A stretch of DNA of 64,000 bases from Streptomyces canus (GTDB taxonomy: Bacteria > Actinomycetota > Actinomycetes > Streptomycetales > Streptomycetaceae): assembly GCF_030815415.1 (NCBI RefSeq), contig NZ_JAUSWW010000001.1, forward strand, positions 1,984,001-2,048,000, read 5' to 3'. The notes beneath the pieces were generated by a model. That model searched no databases. It saw only the letters and a program-made list of their open reading frames with translations, and was not told where the DNA came from. Within the stretch, counting starts at the first letter, position 1. Every line of letters starts with the position of its first letter. Shown piece after piece: positions 32,187 through 41,261 of the stretch. Position numbers and translations under genes: made by a program.

Positions 32187-33317
32187 GTGTCCACCATCTC
32201 CTGGACCGAGCCCCGCACCGACACCGTCCGACACGCCCGCTGGCACTCCGAGAGCGCGGCCCCCGCCCCGCGACGCGTAATCGTCGCCGACGACCGCCTG
32301 CGCGCCGACACCGCCCACCGTCTGGCCTGCGAGGGCACCGCGCTGCTCTGGCAGGGCGACTTCCCCCACGCGCGCCGTCTCCTGGAGGCCGTCGGCCGTC
32401 GCATCGACCGCAAGCCGCCACGGCCCGGCGACAGCCCGAGCGACTCTTTCCACCTGTACCGCAGGGCCCGCGGCCACCGTGCCCGGGTCCTGGGCCGCCT
32501 GGTGGTGCTGCTGACGGACGACCACACTCTGACCCTGCGCAGGGCCCCGGACGTCCGCGAGGCATGTGCCGCGGCCTACGGTCCGCCCCGCGGCCCCGTG
32601 GCCGTCTCGCTCCGGGAGTTGCTGGGCGTGCTCGGCGCACACGAGTGGCGCCGCAAGGGCGTCGAGGTACCCGCCCTCGGCGGCGCCCGCGTCCACCCCC
32701 ACTACGGCGTGTTCTCCCCGGTCAGGGGCGAGTACGTGGACCTCGTCGCGACGGCGCCCCTCCCCGTGCCGGCTCCCCGCACCGCGTTCGACCTGGGCAC
32801 CGGGACAGGAGTGCTCGCCGCCGTGCTCGCCCGCCGGGGAGTCGGCTGCGTCACGGCCACCGACATCAGCCCGCGCGCCCTGGTCTGCGCCCGTGAGAAC
32901 GCCCGACGGCTGGGCCTGGCCGAGCACGTCGAGGTGACGGGTCCGGGACTGTTCCCCGAAGGGCGCGCCGACCTCGTCGTCTGCAACCCGCCGTGGCTCC
33001 CGGCCCGGCCGTCCTCCGCGCTGGAACAGGGCGTCTACGACCCCGGCGGCACCATGCTCCACGGCTTCCTGGACGGACTGGCCGGCCATCTCGCGCCGGG
33101 CGGCGAGGGCTGGCTGGTCCTGTCGGACCTGGCCGAGCATCTGGGGCTTCGCTCACGCGGCGAGCTGCTGTCGGCGATCGAGGGCGCGGGACTGCGGGTA
33201 CGCGGGAGGATCGACACCAGGCCGCGTCACCGCCGCGCGACGGACCCCGGTGATCCCCTCCACGCGGCCCGCGCCAGGGAGACGACCTCGCTGTGGCGGC
33301 TGGCCGCCCGCGGCTGA
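32187..33317 (+). CDS. SAM-dependent methyltransferase (HemK/PrmC-like class I)
   Basis: 376 aa from GTG 32187 (CGAGGAG upstream). The N-terminal half (about 1-190) is a helical region without a known motif. The C-terminal half has SAM motif I FDLGTGTGVLAAVLARRG, TATDISPRALVCARENARRL (acidic loop) and the catalytic-type NPPW in DLVVCNPPWLPA, which marks N-methyltransferases acting on Gln or amino groups (PrmC/HemK, RlmG). Substrate could be a release factor-like or ribosomal protein, or rRNA. Genuine PrmC is shorter, so this is a specialised relative. Confidence 0.8.
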   Translation: MSTISWTEPRTDTVRHARWHSESAAPAPRRVIVADDRLRADTAHRLACEGTALLWQGDFPHARRLLEAVGRRIDRKPPRPGDSPSDSFHLYRRARGHRARVLGRLVVLLTDDHTLTLRRAPDVREACAAAYGPPRGPVAVSLRELLGVLGAHEWRRKGVEVPALGGARVHPHYGVFSPVRGEYVDLVATAPLPVPAPRTAFDLGTGTGVLAAVLARRGVGCVTATDISPRALVCARENARRLGLAEHVEVTGPGLFPEGRADLVVCNPPWLPARPSSALEQGVYDPGGTMLHGFLDGLAGHLAPGGEGWLVLSDLAEHLGLRSRGELLSAIEGAGLRVRGRIDTRPRHRRATDPGDPLHAARARETTSLWRLAARG

Positions 33318-33324
33318 TCCACCG

Positions 33325-34341
33325 TCACGTGTCGTCGTGTCTGGCCCGGCTCGGCTGTACCCGCTTGGGCTCTCCCGGCATCTTCGGATACTCGGGCGGG
33401 TACGGCAGGTCAGCCAGACCGTGGTCGTGTTCGTCCTGGCGTGCCAGTTCCAGCAGCGCGTCGAGCGAGAAGGCATGCTCGTCCATGTCCGCGTGCACAT
33501 CGCCGAGTTCGGCGAAGCGCGCGGGCATGGTGGCGAGGTCGAAGTCCCGCGGGTGCGCCTCGCCGACCTCGTCCCAGCGCAGGGGTGCGGAAACAGGGGC
33601 GTGCGGGCGGGGCCGTACGGAATAGGCGGACGCGATGGTGCGGTCCCTGGCGGTCTGGTTGTAGTCGATGAAGATGCGCTCACCGCGCTCCTCCTTCCAC
33701 CACTTGATCGTCACCTGGTCCGGCATCCGCCGTTCCATCTCCCGGCCCACCGCGATCGCGGCCCTGCGGACCTCCGTGAAGGTCCAGCGGGGCTCGATCG
33801 GCACGAACACATGCAGGCCCCGTCCGCCGGACGTCTTCGGCCAGCCGCGCAGTCCACCGAACTCCTCCAGTACGGCGCGGAGTTCGCCCGCCGCGCGCAC
33901 GGCGTCGGCGTAGTCCGTGCCGGGCTGCGGGTCGAGGTCGAGGCGGAGTTCGTCGGGCCGGTCGACGTCGTCGCGGCGTACCGGCCAGGGGTGGAAGGTG
34001 AGCGTGCCGTACTGGGCGGCCCACAGGACGGCGGCCTCCTCGGTGGGGCACATCTCGTCGGCGCTGCGACCGCTGGGGAAGGTGATGTGAGCGGTCGGGA
34101 TCCAGTCGGGCATGTTCTTCGGCGCGCGCTTCTGGAAGAAGGACTCGCCGGTCACGCCGTCCGGGTAGCGCTCCAGGGTGGTGGGGCGGTTGCGCAGGGC
34201 GCGCAGGATGCCGGGGGCGACCGCCTGGTAGTAGCGGGCCAGGTCGAGCTTGGTGAACCCGCGCTCCGGGAAGAAGATCTTGTCCGGACTGGACAGCCGG
34301 ACACTCCGGCCGCCCGCCTCCAGTTCCACCGCTGCACCCAT
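33325..34341 (-). CDS. LigD-type DNA polymerase/primase domain protein (non-homologous end joining)
   Basis: 338 aa containing only the archaeo-eukaryotic-primase-like polymerase domain of LigD. Motifs: FFPERGFTKLDLARYYQAVA, RYPDGVTGESFFQKRAPKNM, DELRLDLDPQPGTDYADAV with catalytic DLD, WPKTSGGRGLHVFVPIEPRW, and YNQTARDRTIASAYSVRPRP. It fills in or adds (ribo)nucleotides at break ends for ligation. ATG 34341 starts MGAAVELEAGGRSVRLSSPD. Its ligase partner is encoded divergently 75 bp away. No Ku gene is in the window. Confidence 0.92.
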   Translation of the reverse strand: MGAAVELEAGGRSVRLSSPDKIFFPERGFTKLDLARYYQAVAPGILRALRNRPTTLERYPDGVTGESFFQKRAPKNMPDWIPTAHITFPSGRSADEMCPTEEAAVLWAAQYGTLTFHPWPVRRDDVDRPDELRLDLDPQPGTDYADAVRAAGELRAVLEEFGGLRGWPKTSGGRGLHVFVPIEPRWTFTEVRRAAIAVGREMERRMPDQVTIKWWKEERGERIFIDYNQTARDRTIASAYSVRPRPHAPVSAPLRWDEVGEAHPRDFDLATMPARFAELGDVHADMDEHAFSLDALLELARQDEHDHGLADLPYPPEYPKMPGEPKRVQPSRARHDDT

Positions 34342-34416
34342 GCGAGCCACGGTAGGCGTGGCACGCAAACCTCGCACACCGGGCATATGCGTCCTCATGG
34401 GCGCAGAATCGACAGC

Positions 34417-35478
34417 ATGGATCTGCCGGTGATGCCGCCCGTGAAGCCGATGCTCGCCAAGTCGGTGGCCAGGATCCCGCCGGGCATGCAGTACGAGGCG
34501 AAGTGGGACGGGTTCCGGGCGATCGTGTTCCGCGACGGGGCCGAGGTCGAGCTGGGCAGCCGTACCGGCAAGTCGCTGACCAGGTACTTCCCCGAGCTCG
34601 TGGCCGCTCTGCACGAGAGGGTCCCCGAGCGCTGTGTGCTGGACGGGGAGATCGTGATCGCACGGGACGGCCGCCTGGACTTCGACGCGCTCACCGAGCG
34701 CATCCACCCGGCGGCCTCCCGGGTCCGCACGCTCGCCGAGCGGACGCCGGCGTCCTTCGTGGCCTTCGACCTGCTGGCCCTCCAGGACGAGTCACTCCTG
34801 GACGTCCCGCAGAGCGACCGCAGAAGGCTGCTGACCACGGCGTTGTCCGGTGCGACCGCCCCGGTGCACGTGGCCCCCGCGACCACCGACCTCGAGGTGG
34901 CTCAGCGGTGGTTCGAGCAGTACGAGGGGGCAGGCCTCGACGGGGTCATCGCCAAGCCGCTCACCCTGCGCTACCTCCCGGACGAACGTGCCATGTTCAA
35001 GGTCAAGCACGAGCGCACGGCGGACGTGGTCGTCGCCGGCTACCGCTTCCACAAGAGCGGCCCGATCGTCGGTTCGCTCCTGCTCGGTCTCCACGACGAC
35101 GAGGGCACCCTCCAGCACGTGGGCGTGTCGGCGGCCTTCCCGATGAAGCGGCGGGCCGAGCTGGTGGCGGAACTGGAGCCGCTGCGCATGGAGGATGCCT
35201 CCGGGCACCCCTGGGCGGCCTGGTCGGACGAGGCGGCGCACGAGAGCGCCCGGCTGCCCGGGGCGCCGAGCCGCTGGTCGGGCAAGAAGGACCTGTCGTG
35301 GGTGGCGATCCGGCCGGAACGGGTGGCCGAGGTGGCGTACGACCACATGGAGAACGGCGTACGGTTCCGGCACACGGCCCGCTTCCGCCGCTGGCGTCCG
35401 GACCGTGAGCCGGAGAGCTGCACCTACGCGCAGCTGGAGGAGCCCGTCAGGTACGACCTGAACGAGATCCTGGGCTGA
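34417..35478 (+). CDS. ligC: ATP-dependent DNA ligase (LigC type)
   Basis: 353 aa with nucleotidyltransferase motif I EAKWDGFRAIVF (Lys is the adenylation site), GSRTGKSLTRYFPEL (motif Ia), LDGEIVI (III), GLDGVIAKPL (IV) and KVKHERTADVVV (V), followed by an OB-fold domain. This is the short ATP-dependent ligase group used in bacterial end joining and repair. It diverges from the LigD polymerase gene; the short shared region suggests co-regulation. Symbol by family and remembered synteny (SCO6707). Confidence 0.92.
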   Translation: MDLPVMPPVKPMLAKSVARIPPGMQYEAKWDGFRAIVFRDGAEVELGSRTGKSLTRYFPELVAALHERVPERCVLDGEIVIARDGRLDFDALTERIHPAASRVRTLAERTPASFVAFDLLALQDESLLDVPQSDRRRLLTTALSGATAPVHVAPATTDLEVAQRWFEQYEGAGLDGVIAKPLTLRYLPDERAMFKVKHERTADVVVAGYRFHKSGPIVGSLLLGLHDDEGTLQHVGVSAAFPMKRRAELVAELEPLRMEDASGHPWAAWSDEAAHESARLPGAPSRWSGKKDLSWVAIRPERVAEVAYDHMENGVRFRHTARFRRWRPDREPESCTYAQLEEPVRYDLNEILG

Positions 35479-35490
35479 GCCGCCGGGGAC

Positions 35491-36681
35491 CTAGGGCCGC
35501 ATCAGCACCTTCACCGCGCCGTCCTGCTTCTTCTGGAACATCTCGTACGCGTGCGGGGCGTCCGACAGCGGCACATGGTGGGTCGCGAAGTCGTCGACGC
35601 CGAGCGGGTCCTCGTCGGTCAGGTACGGGATGATCTCGTCGCTCCAGCGCCGCACGTTGGCCTGGCCCATCCGGATCTGGAGCTGCTTGTCGAACATGGT
35701 GAGCATGGGCAGCGGGTCGGCCATGCCGCCGTAGACGCCGGACAGGGAGATCGTGCCGCCACGGCGTACCAGCTCGATGGCCGTGTGCAGAGCGGCGAGC
35801 CGGTCGACGCTGAACCGCTCCGCGAACGGCCCGCTGATCCGGCGCGGCAGCAGGGCGGAGGCCTGCTGGGCCAGCCGGGCGACCGCACTGCCGTGGGCCT
35901 CGGTGCCCACCGCGTCGATCACCGCGTCGGGGCCCCGGCCGTCGGTCTCGTCACGGATGGCCTGGACGAGCTCCTTCTCGCTGTCGAAGCTCCTCAGGTC
36001 GTACGTCTGCACACCACGCGCGCGTGCCCGGCGCAACCGCTCGCTCACCAGGTCCACCCCGAACACCTGTCCCGCGCCCCGCACCTGGGCGATACGGCAG
36101 GCCATGTCGCCGATGGGTCCGAGGCCGAGCACGGCGACGCTGCCGCCCTCGGGGATGTCCGCGTAGGCGACGGCCTGCCAGGCGGTGGGCAGCACGTCGG
36201 AGAGGTAGACGAAGCGGTCGTCCGGCGGGCCCTCGGGCACCTTGATGGGGCCGTACTGGGCCTGCGGGACGCGCAGGTACTCGGCCTGGCCGCCGGGGAC
36301 CGCGCCGTAGAGGCGGGTGTAGCCGAACAGGGCCGCGCCCATGCCCTCGCTGGTGACCTGGGTGGTCTCGCACTGGGTCGGCAGCGAGTTGAGGCACATC
36401 CAGCAGTTGCCGCAGGCGATCTGGAAGGGCACCACGACCCGGTCGCCCGCCTTCAGATCCGGTACCGCCGCACCGACCGCCTCGACGATGCCCATCGGTT
36501 CGTGTCCCAGGATGTCGCCCGGCGTCATGAACGGGGTGAGCACCTCGTACAGATGCAGGTCCGAGCCGCACAGCCCGGTGGAGGTGACGCGGATGACCGC
36601 GTCCGTGGGTTCCTGGATCCCCGGATCGGGCACGTTCTCCACCCGTACGTCCCGCTTGCCCTGCCAGGTCACTGCCTTCAT
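35491..36681 (-). CDS. Zinc-dependent alcohol dehydrogenase (MDR, formaldehyde dehydrogenase-like)
   Basis: 396 aa. Catalytic zinc ligands: GLCGSDLHL and ILGHEPMG; a structural-type segment IACGNCWMCLNSLPTQC is shortened relative to classic four-Cys lobes. NAD-binding loop VAVLGLGPIGDMACRIAQ. The sequence matches the MDR subgroup annotated as glutathione- or mycothiol-dependent formaldehyde dehydrogenase or threonine dehydrogenase-like. ATG 36681 has GAAGGGAG upstream. A 34-bp perfect palindrome lies in its leader. Substrate unknown. Confidence 0.85.
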   Translation of the reverse strand: MKAVTWQGKRDVRVENVPDPGIQEPTDAVIRVTSTGLCGSDLHLYEVLTPFMTPGDILGHEPMGIVEAVGAAVPDLKAGDRVVVPFQIACGNCWMCLNSLPTQCETTQVTSEGMGAALFGYTRLYGAVPGGQAEYLRVPQAQYGPIKVPEGPPDDRFVYLSDVLPTAWQAVAYADIPEGGSVAVLGLGPIGDMACRIAQVRGAGQVFGVDLVSERLRRARARGVQTYDLRSFDSEKELVQAIRDETDGRGPDAVIDAVGTEAHGSAVARLAQQASALLPRRISGPFAERFSVDRLAALHTAIELVRRGGTISLSGVYGGMADPLPMLTMFDKQLQIRMGQANVRRWSDEIIPYLTDEDPLGVDDFATHHVPLSDAPHAYEMFQKKQDGAVKVLMRP

Positions 36682-36703
36682 CACGCCACTCCCTTCGGGC
36701 TCT

Positions 36704-36737
36704 GCGCAGGCGCCCCGGGTACCCGGGGCGCCTGCGC
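36704..36737. repeat. 34-bp perfect palindrome in the leader of the alcohol dehydrogenase
   Basis: GCGCAGGCGCCCCGGGT followed directly by its reverse complement ACCCGGGGCGCCTGCGC, with no loop, 23 nt upstream of the ATG and just before the ribosome site. It could act as a transcription terminator/attenuator or cruciform. Confidence 0.7.
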
Positions 36738-36865
36738 CGAACCGCGCTGTGGGCCGCTCGGCGTAGCTACGCGCTCCTCGGAGGTATTCACCTCGGCCGA
36801 TCAAATCCCACCGGGTATGGCCACCAATAAACATATAAGCGCACAATCAGTGAAACGAGACTTGG

Positions 36866-37900
36866 GTGGCGACGGTGGGCATGGGACAAAGGGCGCGCAA
36901 GAGACACGCCATGACTACGGCGGCGCTCCTGGCCGCCGCGCTGACGATTTCCCTGGCGGCGGGCTGCACGGGCACCGAGCAGCCCGGCCCGGCCGACGAC
37001 GGACGAGGAACGGACCAGACCCAGGACCAGGACGAAAACCAGGACCAGGACCCGAGCCAAGAGCCATCGCAGAGCGGGCTGACCGGTGAGTCGGCGCTCG
37101 CCGTGAAGATCGACAACGCACGGGCGGCCCGCCCGCACACGGGCACCGATTCCGCGGACATCATCTACGCCGAGCAGGTCGAGGGCGGACTGAGCCGGCT
37201 GATGGCGGTGTACGCGACCAAGCTCCCCAAGGTCATCGGGCCGGTGCGCAGCGCCAGGGAGTCCGATCTGGAGCTGCTGCGCCAGTTCGACCACCCGACA
37301 CTCGCCTTCTCCGGCGCCCAGGGGAAGCTGATGCCGCTGATCGACAAGGCGCCGCTGAACCCGCAGACACCCGAGAAGACGTCCGACGCCTACTTCCGGG
37401 GCACCGCCAAGCCCTCCCCGCACAACCTCTATCTGCGCCCGGACCGGCTGATGCCCTCGGTCCCGGGCGCGGATGCCCTGACCACCGGCTTCACCTATGG
37501 CGCCGCCCCGTCGTCCGGCGGGACGAAGGACACCTCGGAGACCGTGCGCTACCCGGCGGCCGCCTTCCGGTTCACCTGGTCCTCGAGCCGGGACCGCTAT
37601 CTGGTCTCGATGGACGGCACACCGACCGTGACGACCGCCGGCAAGAGGCTCGCCCCGGCGACGGTCGTCGTGCAGTACGTGAAGATCCGCAAGTCCGACT
37701 TCCACGACTTCCTCGGCAACAACACGCCGTACACCGAGACGGTGGGCTCCGGGAAGGCGAAGGTGCTGCGCGGCGGGAAGGCGTACACCGTCGACTGGAA
37801 GCGCGAGAAGGCGACGGACGGCACGACGTTCACGACGAGTGACGGCGACCCGGTGAACTTCGCCAAGGATCAGGTCTGGGTGCTCTTCGCCAAGGCCTAG
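36866..37900 (+). CDS. DUF3048 (YerB-like) lipoprotein
   Basis: 344 aa from GTG 36866; ATG 36881 is an alternative start. The signal region AALLAAALTISLAAGC ends in a lipobox (Cys anchored to the membrane), then an acidic Gln/Asp-rich linker (DQTQDQDENQDQDPSQ). The body reads ALAVKIDNARAARPHTGTDS, ADIIYAEQVEGGLSRLMAVY and GPVRSARESDLELLRQF, the DUF3048 signature. Function is unknown; Bacillus YerB is a membrane-associated lipoprotein. Its stop overlaps the convergent pcaV stop by a few bases. Confidence 0.85.
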   Translation: MATVGMGQRARKRHAMTTAALLAAALTISLAAGCTGTEQPGPADDGRGTDQTQDQDENQDQDPSQEPSQSGLTGESALAVKIDNARAARPHTGTDSADIIYAEQVEGGLSRLMAVYATKLPKVIGPVRSARESDLELLRQFDHPTLAFSGAQGKLMPLIDKAPLNPQTPEKTSDAYFRGTAKPSPHNLYLRPDRLMPSVPGADALTTGFTYGAAPSSGGTKDTSETVRYPAAAFRFTWSSSRDRYLVSMDGTPTVTTAGKRLAPATVVVQYVKIRKSDFHDFLGNNTPYTETVGSGKAKVLRGGKAYTVDWKREKATDGTTFTTSDGDPVNFAKDQVWVLFAKA

Positions 37901-38361
37901 CGCTGGGCGACGAGGGGTTCCGCGGGGTTGCGGAGCCCCTCGGCCGCGTCCGAGACCCGCTGGATCAGTTCGAAGAAGACGGACTGCTCCTCGGCGGAGA
38001 GCGGGGCCAGGAAGACCTGGTTCATCCGGGCCGTGCGCACGGTCAGCTTGCGGTGGGTGCGCAGCCCGTCGTCGGTGAGGCGCAGCAGGAACCGCCGGCC
38101 GTCCTGCGGATCGCGCACCTTGTCGACCAGCCCGCGGCGGCCCAGACGGCTGATCACCTCGGCGATGGTGGACCGGTCCAGACCCACCCGCTCGCCCACC
38201 GTGCGCTGGTCGAGGCCCGGCTCGGCGACGAGCGCGTTGAGGACCGCGAACTGCGGCGAGGTGATCTCCTCCGAGACCATCGTGTTCCAGAGCAGGTAGT
38301 GCGCCTGCTGGAGCCGCCGGGCCAGGTGCCCGGGGTGGGTGGTGAGGTCCACCGCGGCCAT
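37897..38361 (-). CDS. pcaV: PcaV-type MarR repressor of the pca operon
   Basis: 154 aa MarR-family winged-helix protein: LARRLQQAHYLLWNTMVSEE, ITSPQFAVLNALVAEPGLDQ, RTVGERVGLDRSTIAEVISR (recognition helix), and the wing DPQDGRRFLLRLT. It is divergent from pcaI, as in S. coelicolor SCO6704, where PcaV represses pca genes and releases DNA on binding protocatechuate. ATG 38361 is chosen because upstream codons cover the operator region. Two similar TCAGTGC-type sites lie in the intergenic region. Confidence 0.9.
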   Translation of the reverse strand: MAAVDLTTHPGHLARRLQQAHYLLWNTMVSEEITSPQFAVLNALVAEPGLDQRTVGERVGLDRSTIAEVISRLGRRGLVDKVRDPQDGRRFLLRLTDDGLRTHRKLTVRTARMNQVFLAPLSAEEQSVFFELIQRVSDAAEGLRNPAEPLVAQR

Positions 38362-38386
38362 GTGCGCTCCCTGAAGGTCGGATTCG

Positions 38387-38400
38387 TAAGTGCACTGAAC
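38387..38400. promoter_or_regulatory. Candidate PcaV operator 1
   Basis: TAAGTGCACTGAAC contains the palindrome AGTGCACT and, on the other strand, TCAGTGCACTTA, closely like the second site at 38520. It lies 26 nt upstream of the pcaV start and could mediate autoregulation. Confidence 0.5.
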
Positions 38401-38519
38401 GATACCGGGCGAGCCACAGACTGTCTGCAACGTCGCCCACCGTTGTGACCTCGCACTTCTCAGAGGTCTTGACGTCGCCCCCGTCCGGTGACAGCGTGAA
38501 GAAAACTTCACCGAAATAC

Positions 38520-38531
38520 TCAGTGCCCTGA
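38520..38531. promoter_or_regulatory. Candidate PcaV operator 2
   Basis: TCAGTGCCCTGA, an inverted repeat with one central mismatch, 26 nt upstream of pcaI. Position fits repression of the pca promoter. Confidence 0.5.
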
Positions 38532-38557
38532 TTAATCAGCGGGATGGAGCTTCACGC

Positions 38558-39313
38558 ATGGACAAGGTGGTCGCCACCGCCGCCGAGGCGGTGGCCGATG
38601 TGCCGGACGGCGCGACACTCGCCGTCGGCGGCTTCGGACTCAGCGGTGTGCCGAACGTGCTGATCCAGGCCCTGTACGAGCGTGAGGTCAGCGGCCTCGG
38701 CGTGGTCTCCAACAACTGCGGCGCCATGGAGTCCGGGCTCGCGATCCTGCTCGCCGCCGGCCGGATCGCCCGGGTGACCGGCTCCTACATCGGGGCCAAC
38801 AAGGAGTTCGCGCGGCAGTACCTGTCCGGCGAGCTCGAGGTCGAGATGATCCCGCAGGGCACGCTCGCCGAGCGGCTGCGCGCCGGCGGGGCGGGCATCC
38901 CCGCGTTCTTCACCCCGGCGGGGGTGGGCACCCAGGTCGCCGAGGGCGGACTGCCGTGGCGCTACGACGGTGAGGGCGGCGTCGCGCTCGCCTCGCCGCC
39001 GAAGGAGGTGCGGGAGTTCGACGGCACCGAGTACGTGCTGGAGCGCGGCATCCGCACGGACTTCGCGCTGGTGCGGGCGGCCAGGGGCGACCGGCACGGG
39101 AACCTCGTCTTCAACAAGTCCACGCGCAACTTCAACCCCCTCGCGGCGATGGCAGGGCGGGTGACGATCGCCGAGGTCGAGGAACTCGTCGAGCCCGGAG
39201 AGATCGAACCGGACGCGGTGCATCTGCCGGGGATCTTCGTGCAGCGGGTGGTGGCACTGACTCCGGAGCAGGCCGCCGACAAGCGGATCGAGCAGCGGAC
39301 GGTGAGTGCGTGA
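38558..39313 (+). CDS. pcaI: 3-oxoadipate CoA-transferase subunit A
   Basis: 251 aa class I CoA-transferase alpha subunit, which with PcaJ moves CoA from succinyl-CoA to 3-oxoadipate. Motifs: [19 protein letters not shown] (GxGGF-type oxyanion region), [29 protein letters not shown] stretch and [20 protein letters not shown]. First gene of pcaIJFHGBL; its stop overlaps the pcaJ start (TGATG). Confidence 0.94.
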   Translation: MDKVVATAAEAVADVPDGATLAVGGFGLSGVPNVLIQALYEREVSGLGVVSNNCGAMESGLAILLAAGRIARVTGSYIGANKEFARQYLSGELEVEMIPQGTLAERLRAGGAGIPAFFTPAGVGTQVAEGGLPWRYDGEGGVALASPPKEVREFDGTEYVLERGIRTDFALVRAARGDRHGNLVFNKSTRNFNPLAAMAGRVTIAEVEELVEPGEIEPDAVHLPGIFVQRVVALTPEQAADKRIEQRTVSA

Positions 39314-39957
39314 TGGCCTGGACACGTGAGCAGATGGCCGCGCGCGCGGCGCGCGAGCTTCAGGACGGGCAGTACGTCAACCTCGGCATCGGCCTGCCCA
39401 CGCTGATCCCCAACTACCTCCCGGCCGGCGTCGAGGTGATCCTGGAGTCCGAGAACGGCATCCTGGGCACCGGCCCCTACCCCACCGAGGACCAGGTCGA
39501 CCCGGATCTGATCAACGCCGGCAAGGAGACCGTCACGGTCCTGCCCGGTGCCTCCTTCTTCGACTCGGCGCTGTCCTTCTCGATGATCCGCGGCGGTCAC
39601 ATCGACGTCGCCGTGCTGGGCGCCATGCAGGTCTCCGCCAAGGGCGACCTCGCCAACTGGGCCATCCCCGGCAAGATGATCACCGGGATCGGCGGCGCTA
39701 TGGACCTCGTCCACGGCGCCCGTACCGTCATCGTGGTCATGACCCACACCGCCAAGGACGGCTCCGCGAAGATCCTCGAGGAGTGCGCGCTGCCGTTGAC
39801 CGGCAAGGCGTGCGTGAACCGGATCATCACCGACCTCGGCGTGATCGACGTGACGCCGGAGGGGCTCGCGCTGATCGAGACCGCCCCCGGCGTCCTGGCC
39901 GACGAGATCATCGCCAAGACCGACGCCAAGCTGACCGTCGCGGAGGAACTGCTGTGA
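39313..39957 (+). CDS. pcaJ: 3-oxoadipate CoA-transferase subunit B
   Basis: 214 aa beta subunit. It carries the catalytic glutamate in [13 protein letters not shown] (the S/G-ENG motif of class I CoA-transferases), [10 protein letters not shown], and [21 protein letters not shown] start at ATG 39313, overlapping the pcaI stop; an in-frame GTG sits 3 nt upstream. Stop overlaps pcaF (GTGA). Confidence 0.94.
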   Translation: MAWTREQMAARAARELQDGQYVNLGIGLPTLIPNYLPAGVEVILESENGILGTGPYPTEDQVDPDLINAGKETVTVLPGASFFDSALSFSMIRGGHIDVAVLGAMQVSAKGDLANWAIPGKMITGIGGAMDLVHGARTVIVVMTHTAKDGSAKILEECALPLTGKACVNRIITDLGVIDVTPEGLALIETAPGVLADEIIAKTDAKLTVAEELL

Positions 39958-41156
39958 AGCCCGTCTACCTCGTCGACGCGGTCCGCACCCCGATCGGCCG
40001 CTACAACGGCGGCCTGTCCTCGGTGCGCCCGGACGACCTGGCCGCCCACGCCATCCGCGAACTCCTCGCCCGTACGCCCGGCCTGGACCCCTCCCGCATC
40101 GAGGACGTCTACTTCGGCAACGCCAACGGCGCCGGCGAGGAGAACCGCAACGTCGCCCGCATGGGCGCCCTGCTCGCGGGCCTGCCGACCTCGGTACCCG
40201 GCGTCACCGTCAACCGGCTGTGCGCCTCCGGTCTGGAGGCGGTGATCCAGGCGGCCCGCGCCATCGCGGTCGGGGACGCCTCCATCGCCGTGGCGGGCGG
40301 CGTGGAGTCGATGACCCGCGCGCCGTACGTCCTGCCCAAGAACGACCGGGCCTTCCCCGCCGGGCACACCGAGCTGTACTCGACCACGCTCGGCTGGCGC
40401 ATGGTCAACCCGGGGATGGACCCGCAGTGGACGATCCCGCTGGGCGAGTCGGCCGAACTCATCGCCGACAAGCACAAGATCACACGTGAGCAGCAGGACG
40501 AGTTCGCGCTGGCCTCGCACCAGAAGGCGGCCAGGGCGCAGGAGGCCGGGCTCTTCGACGCCGAGCTCGCGCCCGTGTCGATCCCGCAGCGCAAGGGCGA
40601 CCCGGTGGTCTTCGGCGCCGACGAGTGCGTACGGGCCGACGCCTCCCTGGCCGCGATGGCGAAGCTCAAGCCGTCCTTCCGGCCCGACGGGGGAACGGTC
40701 ACCGCGGGCAACGCGTCCCCTTTGAACGACGGTGCGGCGGCCCTGCTGCTGGTGGACGAGGAGGGCCTGCGGGCCACGGGGCGGGAGCCGCTGGCCCGGG
40801 TCTCCGCGACCGGTGTGAACGCCCTCGATCCGGACTACTTCGGGCTCGCCCCCGTAGAGGCCGTCAACCGGGCACTCGCCAAGGCGGGCAAGGGGTTTGA
40901 CGATCTGTCGGTCCTGGAGCTGAACGAGGCGTTCGCCGCGCAGGTGCTCGGATGTGTTGCCGAGTGGCCCGAGTTCGACCCCGCGATCCTCAACCCGCAG
41001 GGCGGGGCGATCGCCCTCGGCCATCCGCTGGGTGCTTCCGGGGCCCGTCTCGCCGGTACGGTCGCCCACCAACTCGCTCGCAAGGGGAGTGGAGTTGGTG
41101 TGGCCACGTTGTGTATCGGTGTCGGTCAAGGACTCGCTCTCGTCTTGGAGCGCTAG
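39954..41156 (+). CDS. pcaF: 3-oxoadipyl-CoA thiolase
   Basis: 400 aa thiolase, splitting 3-oxoadipyl-CoA to succinyl-CoA and acetyl-CoA. The acyl-accepting Cys is in [12 protein letters not shown] (near residue 90), with [23 protein letters not shown] and the C-terminal catalytic Cys in CIGVGQG. The GTG at 39954 overlaps pcaJ. The 105-nt gap to pcaH holds a dispersed repeat. Confidence 0.95.
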   Translation: MKPVYLVDAVRTPIGRYNGGLSSVRPDDLAAHAIRELLARTPGLDPSRIEDVYFGNANGAGEENRNVARMGALLAGLPTSVPGVTVNRLCASGLEAVIQAARAIAVGDASIAVAGGVESMTRAPYVLPKNDRAFPAGHTELYSTTLGWRMVNPGMDPQWTIPLGESAELIADKHKITREQQDEFALASHQKAARAQEAGLFDAELAPVSIPQRKGDPVVFGADECVRADASLAAMAKLKPSFRPDGGTVTAGNASPLNDGAAALLLVDEEGLRATGREPLARVSATGVNALDPDYFGLAPVEAVNRALAKAGKGFDDLSVLELNEAFAAQVLGCVAEWPEFDPAILNPQGGAIALGHPLGASGARLAGTVAHQLARKGSGVGVATLCIGVGQGLALVLER

Positions 41157-41166
41157 GCATCGATTG

Positions 41167-41223
41167 CGACTGCGGGCCGTCTGTGGCTGGTCGCGCAGTT
41201 CCCCGCGCCCCTTCGGGGGCGCG
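41167..41223. repeat. Dispersed Streptomyces intergenic repeat inside the pca operon
   Basis: Contains GTGGCTGGTCGCGCAGTTCC and CCGCGCCCCTTCGGGGGCGC, a well-known GC-rich hairpin-containing repeat of Streptomyces genomes. It lies between pcaF and pcaH and its CGCGCCCC/GGGGGCGCG arms could modulate transcription of the distal genes. Confidence 0.75.
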
Positions 41224-41261
41224 ACACCGCCCCCGAGTTTCAGAGAACCCAGGACCTTCCC

